Shown: in pieces, positions 14,529 through 23,376 of the stretch
Position numbering within the stretch: position 1 is the stretch's first letter
Layout: each line of letters opens with the position of its first letter
Position numbers and translations under genes: made by a program
Source: Bin5 sp965204525
GTDB taxonomy: Bacteria; Chloroflexota; Anaerolineae; Caldilineales; Caldilineaceae
Assembly (NCBI GenBank): GCA_965204525.1
Contig: CBDBER010000001.1
Location: 62,001-126,000 of the forward strand
Direction of reading: 5' to 3'
Length of the DNA stretch: 64,000 nt
The notes under the pieces: generated by a model
Seen by the model: only the letters and a program-made list of their open reading frames with translations
Told to the model about the DNA's origin: nothing
The model's database searches: none

Positions 14529-17120
14529 ATGATCAGTGAATCGACCGGCCAGGTTGCGTTGGCAGGCCTGCTCCACGATATTGGCAAATTCATGCTGCGG
14601 GCAGCCGGCGGCGGCGATCGCATCTGGGACAGCGAGGGGCGACGCGATTTCGGTTACAAGCACGCCATGCTCACTGCCGCCTTTGTCGAAGAGTACCTTC
14701 CGGCCCCCTGGCGCAGGGCAGTGAAGAATATGGCGGGAAACCATCACCGCCCTCGTCCTCATTCTCGAGAGGACCTGATCGTCTCTCTGGCCGACATGCT
14801 GGCGGCGGCGGAACGCAACGACGGGATTGAGGACGACAACCCCCGCCAGCAGCACCCGAAGCAGCTTCTCTCCATCTTCTCGGTCCTGAAGGCCGAGGGG
14901 ATCAAGCCGTCCGCATCGCAGCGGCGTTTCCTGCCCTTGCGCCCTTTGTCGCTGGAAGCGGAGACACTCTTCCCGCGCGAATCTTCGGCTGAGAAGGAGG
15001 TATGGCGCGCCTACAGCGATCTCTGGCAGGGATTTGTGCGCGAGACGGCGCAGTTGAAGGAGATCCACGAACAGGAGCCGGACCTGCCCTCCTATCTGGA
15101 GTCGCTCCTTCTCTTGATGCAGAAGTACCTCTGGTGCGTGCCTTCCGCCTACTACGGTAGCCTGCCTGATATCGGCCTCTACGACCACAGCAGAGTGACT
15201 GCCGCACTGGCGGTCGCGCTGGAGCGGGACACGCCGAACGCCGAAACGCTCATGAGCTGGCGCAAGAGCCCCGGATCGATTGAAGGCCAAGTTGCCCTGC
15301 TGGTAGGCGGTGACATAAGCGGCGTGCAGAGTTTCATCTATACGATCAGCGCGCGGGGCGCCGCACCCACCTTGCGCGGGCGCTCCTTCTACCTGCAGGT
15401 CCTTACGGAGGCCCTGGCCCGTTATCTCCTGCGCTGCCTTGAACTGCCGATTACCAACCTGATCTACGCCGGGGGCGGCAGCTTCTTCCTGCTGGCCCGC
15501 CCTGGCGACGGCGAGCGGCTTCCGGGATTGCAGCAGGAGGTCAGCCGTATCCTCCTGCAACAGCATCACGGCGAACTCTACATGGCACTGGCCGGGTTGC
15601 CCGTGGCTGGCAAGGAGTTTTTTGGCCAGGACATTAGCCGCAAATGGGGCGAGCTGCATGACGCGCTGCGCCGCAAGAAGCTGCAACGTTTCGCAGAGAT
15701 GAACCGGGAGCTCGCCCTCCTCTTCGAACCGTGCGGCCGCGGCGGGAACGAAGAGCGGCTGTGCCAAGTCTGCGGTCAGGAGCATCCGCACACCGCGCCG
15801 TCGCGCGACGAACCCGGCGTCGAGTCCATACGCAAGTGTCCGCCTTGTCAGGCTTTCGAGAGTCTGGGCGACGACCTGCGCAACGCCCGCTATCTGCTTC
15901 TGGACGAGATCGATGCGCATACTCCGGCCGATTCGACCGCGCCTGCAGGAGATTGGCGGCAGACCCTCGCGCACCTGGGTCTCAGGCTCAGCATCAGCGA
16001 ACAAATGCCGGAGACACGCCCGCAAACCCGCCGTCTGGTTCTCGCTCTCGATGACAAAGCCCTGTCCGATCTGCAGCCCGGCCCCCAGACCGCCACCGGC
16101 CGGCGTTTCCTCGTCAACATCGCCCCAATCTTGGGAGAGGGTGAATTGGAAGAGTTGCGTAATGACGGATCGTTTTCAGCCCAGGATGAACTGCCCCGAA
16201 GCTACGGCGGCGTAAAGCCCTTTTCCGTTCTCTCCCACCAGTCCAGCGGGATCAACCGGCTCGGCATTCTGCGCATGGACGTCGACAACCTTGGCCAGAT
16301 TTTCCAGACAGGTTTCGAGGAGCGCGCCACGCTCTCCCGTATGGCGGCGCTCAGTTTTGCCGTCTCGCTCTATTTTGACGGCTGGGTGGGGCGGCTCGTC
16401 GAAGAGGTGAACCGGCTGGCCGTCCAGGACAGCGCCCGCATCTATACAATCTATTCCGGCGGCGACGATCTTTTCTTCGCCGGCTCCTGGGATGTCATAG
16501 TCGAACTGGCCCTTCGCATCCGCGCCGGCCTGACCCAATACGCAGCCGGACACCCCGGCATCCACGCCAGTGCCGGCGTCGTACTGATCGGGGGCAAATA
16601 CCCCCTCGCCCAAGCGGCTCAGGACGCGGACGCGGCCGAAAAGGCGGCCAAAGATCTTATCTGGAGGAACGGGAAAGGGGAAGAGAGGCGTAAGGATGCG
16701 ATCTCTTTCCTCGGCGTGGCCCTTCCCTGGACCACCTTCGGCCTCGAATCCAGCTGCGCCGGCAGCCTGGATACTGCTCACGGGCTTATGCACACTCTGG
16801 TGTCGTTATGCAGGGATGAAGAACGGGACACGACTGCGCCCAGAGCCCTGGTGCGCACGCTCATCGAGCTGGACCGTCAACATTCAGACGCCCGGGAGCG
16901 GTGGCGCGACAACGACGCCGGTCGTGGTTGGAACGGTCCCAACCAAGCGCTTCTGGGGCCCTGGATCTGGCGTACCGCCTACGCTCTGCAGCGTCTCTAC
17001 GACCGCTCAAAAATAGAGGAAGTACAGACGATTAAGGACAGACTGCCCGCGCGCGGCTACCGTATGCTGGCGTACCTCGGTGTGGCGGCCCGCTGGGCCG
17101 ACCTCTACCTTCGCACGTGA
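14529..17120 (+). CDS. cas10: Cas10/Csm1, large subunit of the type III-A effector
   Basis: The 863-residue protein begins MISESTGQVALAGLLHDIGKF. Its N-terminal HD domain carries His16-Asp17, in family members a single-stranded DNA nuclease. A zinc ribbon uses CQVC (412-415) and CPPC (437-440). The second Palm domain has the GGDD motif at 644-647 (YSGGDDLFF), the active site that makes cyclic oligoadenylate from ATP when target RNA is bound. Both catalytic centres look intact, so signalling to CARF effectors is expected. It is the first gene of a co-directional cas operon running to 25526. Confidence 0.96.
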   Translation: MISESTGQVALAGLLHDIGKFMLRAAGGGDRIWDSEGRRDFGYKHAMLTAAFVEEYLPAPWRRAVKNMAGNHHRPRPHSREDLIVSLADMLAAAERNDGIEDDNPRQQHPKQLLSIFSVLKAEGIKPSASQRRFLPLRPLSLEAETLFPRESSAEKEVWRAYSDLWQGFVRETAQLKEIHEQEPDLPSYLESLLLLMQKYLWCVPSAYYGSLPDIGLYDHSRVTAALAVALERDTPNAETLMSWRKSPGSIEGQVALLVGGDISGVQSFIYTISARGAAPTLRGRSFYLQVLTEALARYLLRCLELPITNLIYAGGGSFFLLARPGDGERLPGLQQEVSRILLQQHHGELYMALAGLPVAGKEFFGQDISRKWGELHDALRRKKLQRFAEMNRELALLFEPCGRGGNEERLCQVCGQEHPHTAPSRDEPGVESIRKCPPCQAFESLGDDLRNARYLLLDEIDAHTPADSTAPAGDWRQTLAHLGLRLSISEQMPETRPQTRRLVLALDDKALSDLQPGPQTATGRRFLVNIAPILGEGELEELRNDGSFSAQDELPRSYGGVKPFSVLSHQSSGINRLGILRMDVDNLGQIFQTGFEERATLSRMAALSFAVSLYFDGWVGRLVEEVNRLAVQDSARIYTIYSGGDDLFFAGSWDVIVELALRIRAGLTQYAAGHPGIHASAGVVLIGGKYPLAQAAQDADAAEKAAKDLIWRNGKGEERRKDAISFLGVALPWTTFGLESSCAGSLDTAHGLMHTLVSLCRDEERDTTAPRALVRTLIELDRQHSDARERWRDNDAGRGWNGPNQALLGPWIWRTAYALQRLYDRSKIEEVQTIKDRLPARGYRMLAYLGVAARWADLYLRT

Positions 17121-17219
17121 GCGTAGCGTCGGGACTACCGCTGGAGTAATCGTATGAGTTCGGTTTGCGCGACGCTGCACAGACGCAGATCGTCTCAACA
17201 CCTTTCAGGAGGAATCGGC

Positions 17220-17636
17220 GTGGCCAGAATTTCAGAAAGCGATCTGAAGACCGTGATTTCCAACTCTGCGCCCGGCGCGACGCGAGTCCTGGTCAGAGAA
17301 GCCGAGGCGCTGGGCAAGCAACTCAACCGCAGGGAGTCAAAGTTGTCGACAAGCCAGATCCGGGCGCTCTTTGGCGAGGTACGTCAGATCGAGGCCCAGC
17401 TGTCAACGGCCGACGCCGGCGGACAGGAACGCGCTCTGAGGAAACTGCTACTGCTCAAACCCAAGATGGCTTACCGTGCAAGACGGGAGGGGAAAGGCGT
17501 CGCTGAACTGGCGAGCGTCCTCGATCCCGCCATCGATCTTGTTGTGGGCGGGGCCGACCCAAAGGAGAATTTCAGGCGTTTCGTTGATTTTTTCGAAGCG
17601 GTTCTCGCCTACCACAGGGCCGCCGGCGGCAGTTGA
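17220..17636 (+). CDS. csm2: Csm2 small subunit
   Basis: I choose GTG at 17220 (VARISESDLKTVISNSAPGA) because AGGAGG lies 6 bases upstream; an in-frame ATG at 17154 has no such site. The product, 138 residues, is mostly helical with a basic C-terminal half (KMAYRARREGKGVAELASVL) and ends in a helix FRRFVDFFEAVLAYHR, as in Csm2. Csm2 forms the inner filament of the Csm complex that contacts the crRNA-target duplex. It sits between cas10 and csm3, the normal order. Confidence 0.9.
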   Translation: MARISESDLKTVISNSAPGATRVLVREAEALGKQLNRRESKLSTSQIRALFGEVRQIEAQLSTADAGGQERALRKLLLLKPKMAYRARREGKGVAELASVLDPAIDLVVGGADPKENFRRFVDFFEAVLAYHRAAGGS

Positions 17637-17679
17637 GCCGGGCCGGCGTTGAAACAGATCTTTTCAGGAGAAAACAGAC

Positions 17680-18489
17680 ATGGCGGACGCAAGTTCCATC
17701 AAGCTGGAGGGCCGCATCTTCATCGAATTCGACATCGCGGCGCAGACCGGGCTCCATATCGGAGGCTCAGACGCCGGCATCGAGATTGGCGGCGTCGATA
17801 AGACCGTCATCCGCGATTCCCTCACCAACCGCCCCTATATTCCCGGCTCATCGCTGCGCGGCAAGATGCGCAGCCTGCTGGAGAAGTACCGCGGGCTGCC
17901 CCAGAACCAGCGCATCGGGCAGGGCAGAATCCACTCCTGCCAGAAGGACGAGCGCGCCCAGTATCAGGAGTGCGACGTTTGCCAGGTATTCGGTCTGCCC
18001 GGGGAGATCGAATTCGGCGTCCCTACCCGGCTCGTCGTGCGCGACGTGCCGATGACCGACCAGAGCGCCGACGCGCTGCAGGAGCGCACCGAGCTGCCCT
18101 TCACCGAAGCCAAGACCGAGGTCTCGATCGACCGCGTCACCTCCGCGGCCAACCCGCGCCAGATAGAGCGCGTGCCCGCGGGCGCGACTTTCGGCCGCGC
18201 GCGCCTGGTCTTCTCCATCTACGCCGGCAGCGGCTGCGACGCGCGCGCAGACATCGGGCGTCTGGCGGCCCTAGTCGAGGCGCTGCAACTGCTTGAAGAC
18301 GACTATCTGGGCGGCCAAGGCAGCCGCGGCTACGGGCAGGTGACGCTGACCGATATCGCCGTCGGCATGCGCCGCGACTATTCCAGACCTGTGGTGGAGC
18401 TGAAGTCATACGCATCCCTGGACGAGTGGGCCGCTGATCTCAGCTCACTTGAGGCTGACCTTTTTGCACGTTTCGGCCTGCCCGCCTGA
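17680..18489 (+). CDS. csm3: Csm3 backbone RAMP protein with target-RNA nuclease residue
   Basis: The 269-residue RAMP protein begins at ATG 17680. The N-terminal block TGLHIGGSDAGIEIGGVDK contains Asp40, equivalent to the catalytic Asp33 of Streptococcus thermophilus Csm3 that cuts target RNA every six nucleotides. It is followed by RPYIPGSSLRGKMRSLLEKY, the family's Gly-rich loop and helix. A CRICs-type region (HSCQKDERAQYQECDVCQVF) carries Cys residues for zinc. The end has GGQGSRGYGQV, the C-terminal Gly-rich loop. Several copies form the crRNA-binding backbone. Confidence 0.95.
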   Translation: MADASSIKLEGRIFIEFDIAAQTGLHIGGSDAGIEIGGVDKTVIRDSLTNRPYIPGSSLRGKMRSLLEKYRGLPQNQRIGQGRIHSCQKDERAQYQECDVCQVFGLPGEIEFGVPTRLVVRDVPMTDQSADALQERTELPFTEAKTEVSIDRVTSAANPRQIERVPAGATFGRARLVFSIYAGSGCDARADIGRLAALVEALQLLEDDYLGGQGSRGYGQVTLTDIAVGMRRDYSRPVVELKSYASLDEWAADLSSLEADLFARFGLPA

Positions 18490-18499
18490 GGAGCCAGCC

Positions 18500-19660
18500 A
18501 TGCTGCCGCTGCAACCGGTTTTTCTGCGGTTCCCGCAAGGGCTGCGCGTCGGCGCGCACGCCGCCAACCTGGAGGAAACCGGCCTTCACCTCCCTTCCGA
18601 TACTCTCTTCTCCGCGCTCGTCGACAGCTGGGGCCGCAGCGGAGGCGACATCTGCGCCTGGATGAAGCCCTTTCAGGATGGGGACCCCCCTTTTCTGCTT
18701 ACCTCTGCCTTTCCCTTTGCCGGGGGCGTGCGCTTTTTCCCCGCCCCTGTCGACCTGGAATGGCTCATGCCGGCGCACCGGCCCGAGGAGCGCGCGTCGA
18801 TCAACAAGAGGCTGAAGCGGATTCGTTTTCTCTCCGAACAGCTTTTGCGCCGGCTGCTGTCCGGGCGGAGCATGCCGGACCTCCTCCCCGACACCGATGG
18901 GGGGAGCGACGCCGTCTGCACAGTTCCCCTGCAGGACGGCGCGCTGTGCCTGCTGCCGGAGGAGATGGACGGGCTGCCGGAAGGCATGCGCATGAACGCC
19001 CAGGGCGGCAGGCGGGCGCCTGCGCTTCTCAACCGCCAGCGCGTCTGGCACCAGGAGCGCGTGCCCCGCGTGGCGGTCGATCGCGTCAACTCGGCCTCCA
19101 ACATCTTTCATGCCGGCCGCACACAGTTCGCAAGCGGTTGCGGCCTGTGGTTCGGCGTGCGGTGGCGCAATGGCGGCATGGCGGTGGCGGACAGACGCGG
19201 TCTGTCCTACAGATCGGCGCTGCAGGAGATGGTGGCAACGCTCGGCGACGGGGGCATAGGCGCTGAACGCAGCGCCGGCTACGGCGCATTTGACGCTAGC
19301 TGGGGAGAAGAGTTTGCGCTGCCCGGGCCGGAACCGGGAGGCGTCGGATGGCTCCTGAGCCGCTACCTGCCATCCGGAGCGGATATCCCGCAGTGCCTGG
19401 CTGATGAACGGGCCGCCTACAGTCTGGTCCGGATTGGAGGCTGGGTACATTCGCTGCACGGCGCCGACCGCCGCCGCCGTCAGATTTACTTTCTGGCCGA
19501 AGGCAGCCTGATCGCGTGGGCGTCATCGCCCGTGGCGGGCAGAATCGTCGATCTGCGGCCAGAGGAGACGGGGGGACCCGGCGGCATACGTCATCCCGTG
19601 TGGCGTTGCGGCCTGGCTGTGGCCGCGGGCGTGGAAGAGCTTCGGAAGGAGGACCAATGA
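18500..19660 (+). CDS. csm4: Csm4, crRNA 5'-handle binding RAMP protein
   Basis: The start is ATG at 18500 (MLPLQPVFLRFPQGLRVG), 10 bases after the csm3 stop, with GAGGAG overlapping that stop. The 386-residue protein has N-terminal GLHLPSDTLFSALVDSW, typical of Csm4, and the Gly-rich GAERSAGYGAFDASW loop near residue 265. Csm4 caps the complex at the crRNA 5' handle and binds Cas10. Its stop overlaps the csm5 start by ATGA. Confidence 0.93.
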   Translation: MLPLQPVFLRFPQGLRVGAHAANLEETGLHLPSDTLFSALVDSWGRSGGDICAWMKPFQDGDPPFLLTSAFPFAGGVRFFPAPVDLEWLMPAHRPEERASINKRLKRIRFLSEQLLRRLLSGRSMPDLLPDTDGGSDAVCTVPLQDGALCLLPEEMDGLPEGMRMNAQGGRRAPALLNRQRVWHQERVPRVAVDRVNSASNIFHAGRTQFASGCGLWFGVRWRNGGMAVADRRGLSYRSALQEMVATLGDGGIGAERSAGYGAFDASWGEEFALPGPEPGGVGWLLSRYLPSGADIPQCLADERAAYSLVRIGGWVHSLHGADRRRRQIYFLAEGSLIAWASSPVAGRIVDLRPEETGGPGGIRHPVWRCGLAVAAGVEELRKEDQ

Positions 19661-20775
19661 CTGCCTACACCCTCTATGATGTCACCGTCTCCGTCCTCAC
19701 GCCGCTCCATATCGGCAGCGGCAAGGATCTGCTCAACGAATATGACTATGCGATCCGCAAGGGGCGAACCTGGCGTTTGAACGAGAGCGCGTTACTCGAC
19801 GCGCAGGATGTCGAGGACGCCGACACCGCCGCCCTGCTGGGCCGCACGCCACCGGCGCAACTGTTGCAGGCGCGGGACTTCCGGCCCGAGAGCCGGTTTT
19901 TCCGCTACGTGCTGGCAGGCATGCCCCGCTCGCAGGTCCCGGGCGCGCAGCTGCGCGAACAGATCAAGGACACATTCGACCGTCCCTACCTGCCCGGCAG
20001 CAGTTTCAAAGGCGCGCTACGCACCGCGCTGGCCTGGAATGCGTGGCGCCAGAAGAGGATGGAACCGAATATCAGCCAGATCGGCCGCAGCCGTCAGTGG
20101 GCTGCCCAGCAACTCGAGCAGGAGATCTTTGGCCGTGACTTCAAGCGCAGCCCCCTGCGCGCCCTCCAGATCGGGGACAGCGAGCCTGCAAGTACGAACC
20201 GGCTTGTGATCCTGAATGCCAGCGTGTTCAACAGGCGGGGCAAAGCAGGCGCGCCGATCGAGATGGAGGCAGTTGCCCCGGATACGCAGTTCGGTCTTAC
20301 GCTCAAAGTCGACAACGCTCTCTTTTCAGATTGGGCAGTTCACAGCGGACTGCGTTTGAAGGGGGAGGATCTGCTCACGGACCTGCCGCGCGCGGTGCAG
20401 AATCACAGCTTGACCTTGGCCCGCCGGGAGCTGGCGTGGTTCAAGGAGATGCCTTCTGCGCGCAGGGTGGCCGAATTCTACCAGCAGGTGGTGGATTCTC
20501 GGCTGGGCTCGCGCAGTTTTCTGGTCAGTCTGGGCTGGGGAACCGGTTGGACGAGCAAGACCTTCGGTCCGCTTCTCCAGGAACAGCCGGAGCTGATGGA
20601 ACATATTGTGGGCAAGTTCCATCTAGCCCGCGGCCGCCGCCGGGCCGGCGACCCTTTCCCTCAAAGCCGGCGCGCGGCCGTGCAGATGAACCGCGACCGT
20701 CAGGGCCGGTCGCGAGAGGATCCCGTCACCCCCCTCGGTTGGTGCCTGGTTGAGATGAGGGAGAGAGGATCATAA
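19657..20775 (+). CDS. csm5: Csm5, head-end RAMP protein
   Basis: The start is ATG at 19657 (MTAYTLYDVTVSVLTPLHIG), coupled to csm4 by ATGA. The 372-residue protein has the RAMP signature TPLHIGSGKDL, then RPYLPGSSFKGALRTALAW, then a late Gly-rich VSLGWGTGWTSKTF. Csm5 sits at the 3' end of the crRNA and recruits trimming nucleases in studied systems. The stop is TAA at 20773-20775; the following csx1 frame overlaps it. Confidence 0.93.
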   Translation: MTAYTLYDVTVSVLTPLHIGSGKDLLNEYDYAIRKGRTWRLNESALLDAQDVEDADTAALLGRTPPAQLLQARDFRPESRFFRYVLAGMPRSQVPGAQLREQIKDTFDRPYLPGSSFKGALRTALAWNAWRQKRMEPNISQIGRSRQWAAQQLEQEIFGRDFKRSPLRALQIGDSEPASTNRLVILNASVFNRRGKAGAPIEMEAVAPDTQFGLTLKVDNALFSDWAVHSGLRLKGEDLLTDLPRAVQNHSLTLARRELAWFKEMPSARRVAEFYQQVVDSRLGSRSFLVSLGWGTGWTSKTFGPLLQEQPELMEHIVGKFHLARGRRRAGDPFPQSRRAAVQMNRDRQGRSREDPVTPLGWCLVEMRERGS

Positions 20776-21773
20776 AAGGGATTACATTTCTAGGGGCAAC
20801 GGCGGCTTGGGAGACCAGATATATTATGCCCGACGGGCGTAAGTTTACGGCGCCTTACTTCGGTGTAGCTCTAGCCAGGTTTTATCCTCAATTGACCTGC
20901 ATGAAGGTATTCGTGACTGAAAGGGCCCAGGAGGAGCATCTGCAGCGCTTTCAGGACCTTGTTGAAGATCATGCGGCTGTACTGGAGTCCGTCAGAATTC
21001 CTGACGGCACAGACGAGGATGAGTTATGGTCTCTATTTCAGACGGTTGTTGATGCAGTGGATGAGAAGGAAGAGGTTGTCTTCGATATTACACACGGTTT
21101 TCGCTCTTTGCCATTCCTTTCTCTCTTGGCGGTAGCCTATCTGCGCGAAGTAAAGGATATCAACCTGAATGCGATACTCTACGGAAATTTCGAGGCGCGA
21201 GACAGGTCTGTGGAGCCGCACGAAACGCCGGTGATCGACCTGAGCGGCCTTGTTTCGCTTTTCGATTGGATGACTGCGGCCAATCGCTTTACTCGTTTTG
21301 GCGATGCCACGGACCTGGCCCAGCTTCTGCGGAAGGCAAGACCACCTAAGCAACGTGAGCGACCGGATGCGGCCAGCCGTGAGCAGTCTAAGAGACTCTC
21401 TCTTGCAGCAAGATCCCTCAGTAGCGTTTCTCTGGCTCTGCGACTTATTCGCCCGGAGGAGGCAATGCATGCCAGTTCCGAGTTGCCGGGCCGTTTGCTG
21501 GATGTGGCCCAAAGCCTTCAAAGCAATGCCAGGCCTTTCGTCCCTCTTGTTCACTCGATAACCGACAAGTACGCACCGCTGGAAATGTCCCGCGAACAGC
21601 AGGAAGAGGACGTGGCGGGCCGATTGGAGTGTGAACGAAGTATGATCAACTGGCTGCTTGAACGGCAACAGTATGTGCAGGCAGTCACCATTGCACGTGA
21701 GTGGGTTGTCAGTTGGGTTATGGTGCAGGTGGAGATGGAAGATATTATAGCTGTCGCGCCTGTCCCGGCCTGA
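20772..21773 (+). CDS. csx1: Csx1-type CARF protein, N-terminus and C-terminus both abnormal
   Basis: This CARF protein belongs to the DxTHG (TM1812) group: FDITHGFRSLPFLSLLAVAY has the D-x-T-H-G signature (Asp105 counted from 20772). Homology begins before the first ATG (20826): the frame reads IKGITFLGATAAWETRYIM, and family members start with a strand like K-x-I-x-F-L-G. Upstream there is no ATG, GTG or TTG, only ATA at 20772, which would overlap the csm5 stop as ATAA. The protein ends about 16 residues after AVTIAREWVVSWVM, where family members usually continue for about 100 residues into the HEPN R-x(4-6)-H nuclease motif; none is visible. It may bind cyclic oligoadenylate without cutting RNA, or be a decaying gene. 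Confidence 0.8.
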   Translation: MKGITFLGATAAWETRYIMPDGRKFTAPYFGVALARFYPQLTCMKVFVTERAQEEHLQRFQDLVEDHAAVLESVRIPDGTDEDELWSLFQTVVDAVDEKEEVVFDITHGFRSLPFLSLLAVAYLREVKDINLNAILYGNFEARDRSVEPHETPVIDLSGLVSLFDWMTAANRFTRFGDATDLAQLLRKARPPKQRERPDAASREQSKRLSLAARSLSSVSLALRLIRPEEAMHASSELPGRLLDVAQSLQSNARPFVPLVHSITDKYAPLEMSREQQEEDVAGRLECERSMINWLLERQQYVQAVTIAREWVVSWVMVQVEMEDIIAVAPVPA

Positions 21774-21829
21774 AATACAGAGTTCTGCGTCCTTAAGTGA
21801 CATCAATACCTTGCGCGAGGCGGCATATC

Positions 21830-22957
21830 ATGACGCGCCACACATTGATCTGCACAGTTGGGACAAGCCTGTTTGAGAGCAATCTGAGCCGATTGTCGGA
21901 AAACCGTGCCGGCAGACCGGCCAACTGGCGTGCGTTGGAGAAGGCTTTCTGCAGCAAGCAGTGGAAGTTTCTGGCCCGGGAACTCCTGGAAGTTGATCCC
22001 ACGGACCGGATTTGTGGGGCCGAGATCAACAGTGTAGAGGAGGTGAGAGGGAAGGCGCTGGCGGGCGTGGAGAGCCTATTTTTTCTGGTCTCTGATACGC
22101 CGCACGGCAGGCATACCGGCATGGTTCTGCAGGAGTATTTCAAACTGCGGCGTGATTTCGCACTGAGAGTCGTTGAATACTGTGTCGTTGAGGGACTGCA
22201 AGATGAGCGCCCCAAGGATTTCAAGGCGCATGGATTGCGGAATCTTGTTCGCCGCGCCGGCGAGTGCATTCAGAGGTCCGGAGGGCCTGAGAAGGTCCTC
22301 ATAGACGCCACCGGCGGATATAAAGCCCAGATCGCCATCGCTGTGCTGGTCGGGCAGGCGCTCAACATACCGGTGACCTACAAGCACGAGCGATTTTCGG
22401 AGATCATAGAGTTTCCCCCTCTTCCGATCAGTTTTGACTACCGGATTCTTGGTCGCAACGCGGAGCTGCTGACAGATTTTGAGCGCGGCCAGGCGCTCTC
22501 ATCCAGCGAAGTCGGCTCGCTCGACGAGAAGCTGCGCGTCCTTCTGACAGAGGTCTCGGAGGACGGTGAAGCACTCTACGAACTCAGTCCGATTGGGCAG
22601 ATCTATCTGACGGGCTTTCGCATTCGCAACCCGACACCGGTTGCCCTTGTGGATGCAGAGGATCCCAAGCCGCCAACCTTCAGGGAGGATCACTTTCCAA
22701 TCGGGTTCAAGGATTTCGTTCGCAAGGTCTGGGATGAGAACAGGTGGGTGCGCACGGCAAGCTCGATGCCGTATGACAAACAGAGATCGATTCAGGGCAT
22801 AGGCTTTTCGGTGCAGGACAGGGAGGGCGATTTGCGGCTGGTGGGGACGTTCCAGGACAGGAACAGGTTTGGGGCAAGGTTCAGGCTGCGCATCACCGAT
22901 GAATCTCACAACGCGCTGACATGGGCGGCAGATTTTCTCAACCGGAAGTATCGATGA
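21830..22957 (+). CDS. CARF effector, probably with winged-helix and RelE-like C-terminus
   Basis: The start is ATG at 21830 (MTRHTLICTVGTSLFESNL) with GAGG upstream; 375 residues. Residues 1-215 form a CARF domain of the APE2256 type: CTVGTSL in the first loop and DATGGYKAQIAI (Asp159) in the second, the two loops that bind cyclic oligoadenylate. Residues 220-270 look like a winged helix (LDEKLRVLLTEVSEDGEALY, then ELSPIGQIYLTGF). The last 85 residues (GFKDFVRKVWDENRWVRTAS, GDLRLVGTFQDRNRFGARFR) have a beta-rich, Arg-rich pattern that I read as RelE-like, as in the CARF-RelE ribosome-dependent nuclease Cami1. The RelE call is inference; the CARF call is firm. Confidence 0.8.
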   Translation: MTRHTLICTVGTSLFESNLSRLSENRAGRPANWRALEKAFCSKQWKFLARELLEVDPTDRICGAEINSVEEVRGKALAGVESLFFLVSDTPHGRHTGMVLQEYFKLRRDFALRVVEYCVVEGLQDERPKDFKAHGLRNLVRRAGECIQRSGGPEKVLIDATGGYKAQIAIAVLVGQALNIPVTYKHERFSEIIEFPPLPISFDYRILGRNAELLTDFERGQALSSSEVGSLDEKLRVLLTEVSEDGEALYELSPIGQIYLTGFRIRNPTPVALVDAEDPKPPTFREDHFPIGFKDFVRKVWDENRWVRTASSMPYDKQRSIQGIGFSVQDREGDLRLVGTFQDRNRFGARFRLRITDESHNALTWAADFLNRKYR

Positions 22958-22975
22958 GCCCTGGCCGGGCCGAAT

Positions 22976-23368
22976 ATGATCCTGCTCAACTTTTCCCATC
23001 CCCTGACGCCGGAACAGCAGAGGCAACTTGAAGCGATGGTGGGCTGTCCTATCGTGCGCTCTATCGTCCGCATGCTCCACTTGGATGAACAGCAGCCGTT
23101 CGAGCCACAGGTGGCCGCTCTTGTGGACGGTGTCGAACTCTCGGCGGAGCAGTGGCAGACTGAGCCAATCCTGGTCGTCCTGCCGGCTCTTAACGTTGTC
23201 GCCGCCGCGCTGCTGGCCAACCTGCACGGGCGCATGGGCTATTTCCCCAGTGTGGTGCGCACGCGCGCGGTAGAGGGGGCCGCTCTCCGTCGTTTTGAGA
23301 TCGCAGAGGTCCTGGACCTGCAGGCGGCGCGCGCGGCCGCCCGCCGCTCCAGGATCAACCACAGCTGA
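22976..23368 (+). CDS. csx15: Csx15 family CRISPR accessory protein
   Basis: The 130-residue protein begins MILLNFSHPLTPEQQRQLEA, the typical Csx15 opening. Other family-like blocks are ILVVLPALNVVAAALLANLH and GRMGYFPSVVRTRAVEG, followed by FEIAEVLDLQ. Csx15 occurs only beside type III systems. It has been discussed as a CARF-like or ring-nuclease-like protein that would bind or remove cyclic oligoadenylate; I cannot confirm a catalytic residue here. It follows the CARF-RelE candidate by 18 bases. Confidence 0.8.
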   Translation: MILLNFSHPLTPEQQRQLEAMVGCPIVRSIVRMLHLDEQQPFEPQVAALVDGVELSAEQWQTEPILVVLPALNVVAAALLANLHGRMGYFPSVVRTRAVEGAALRRFEIAEVLDLQAARAAARRSRINHS

Positions 23369-23376
23369 CCGTTCCG

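Noticed and set aside
14445..16025. 526-codon minus-strand frame
   Set aside because: It is antisense to cas10, whose HD, zinc and GGDD motifs are clear.
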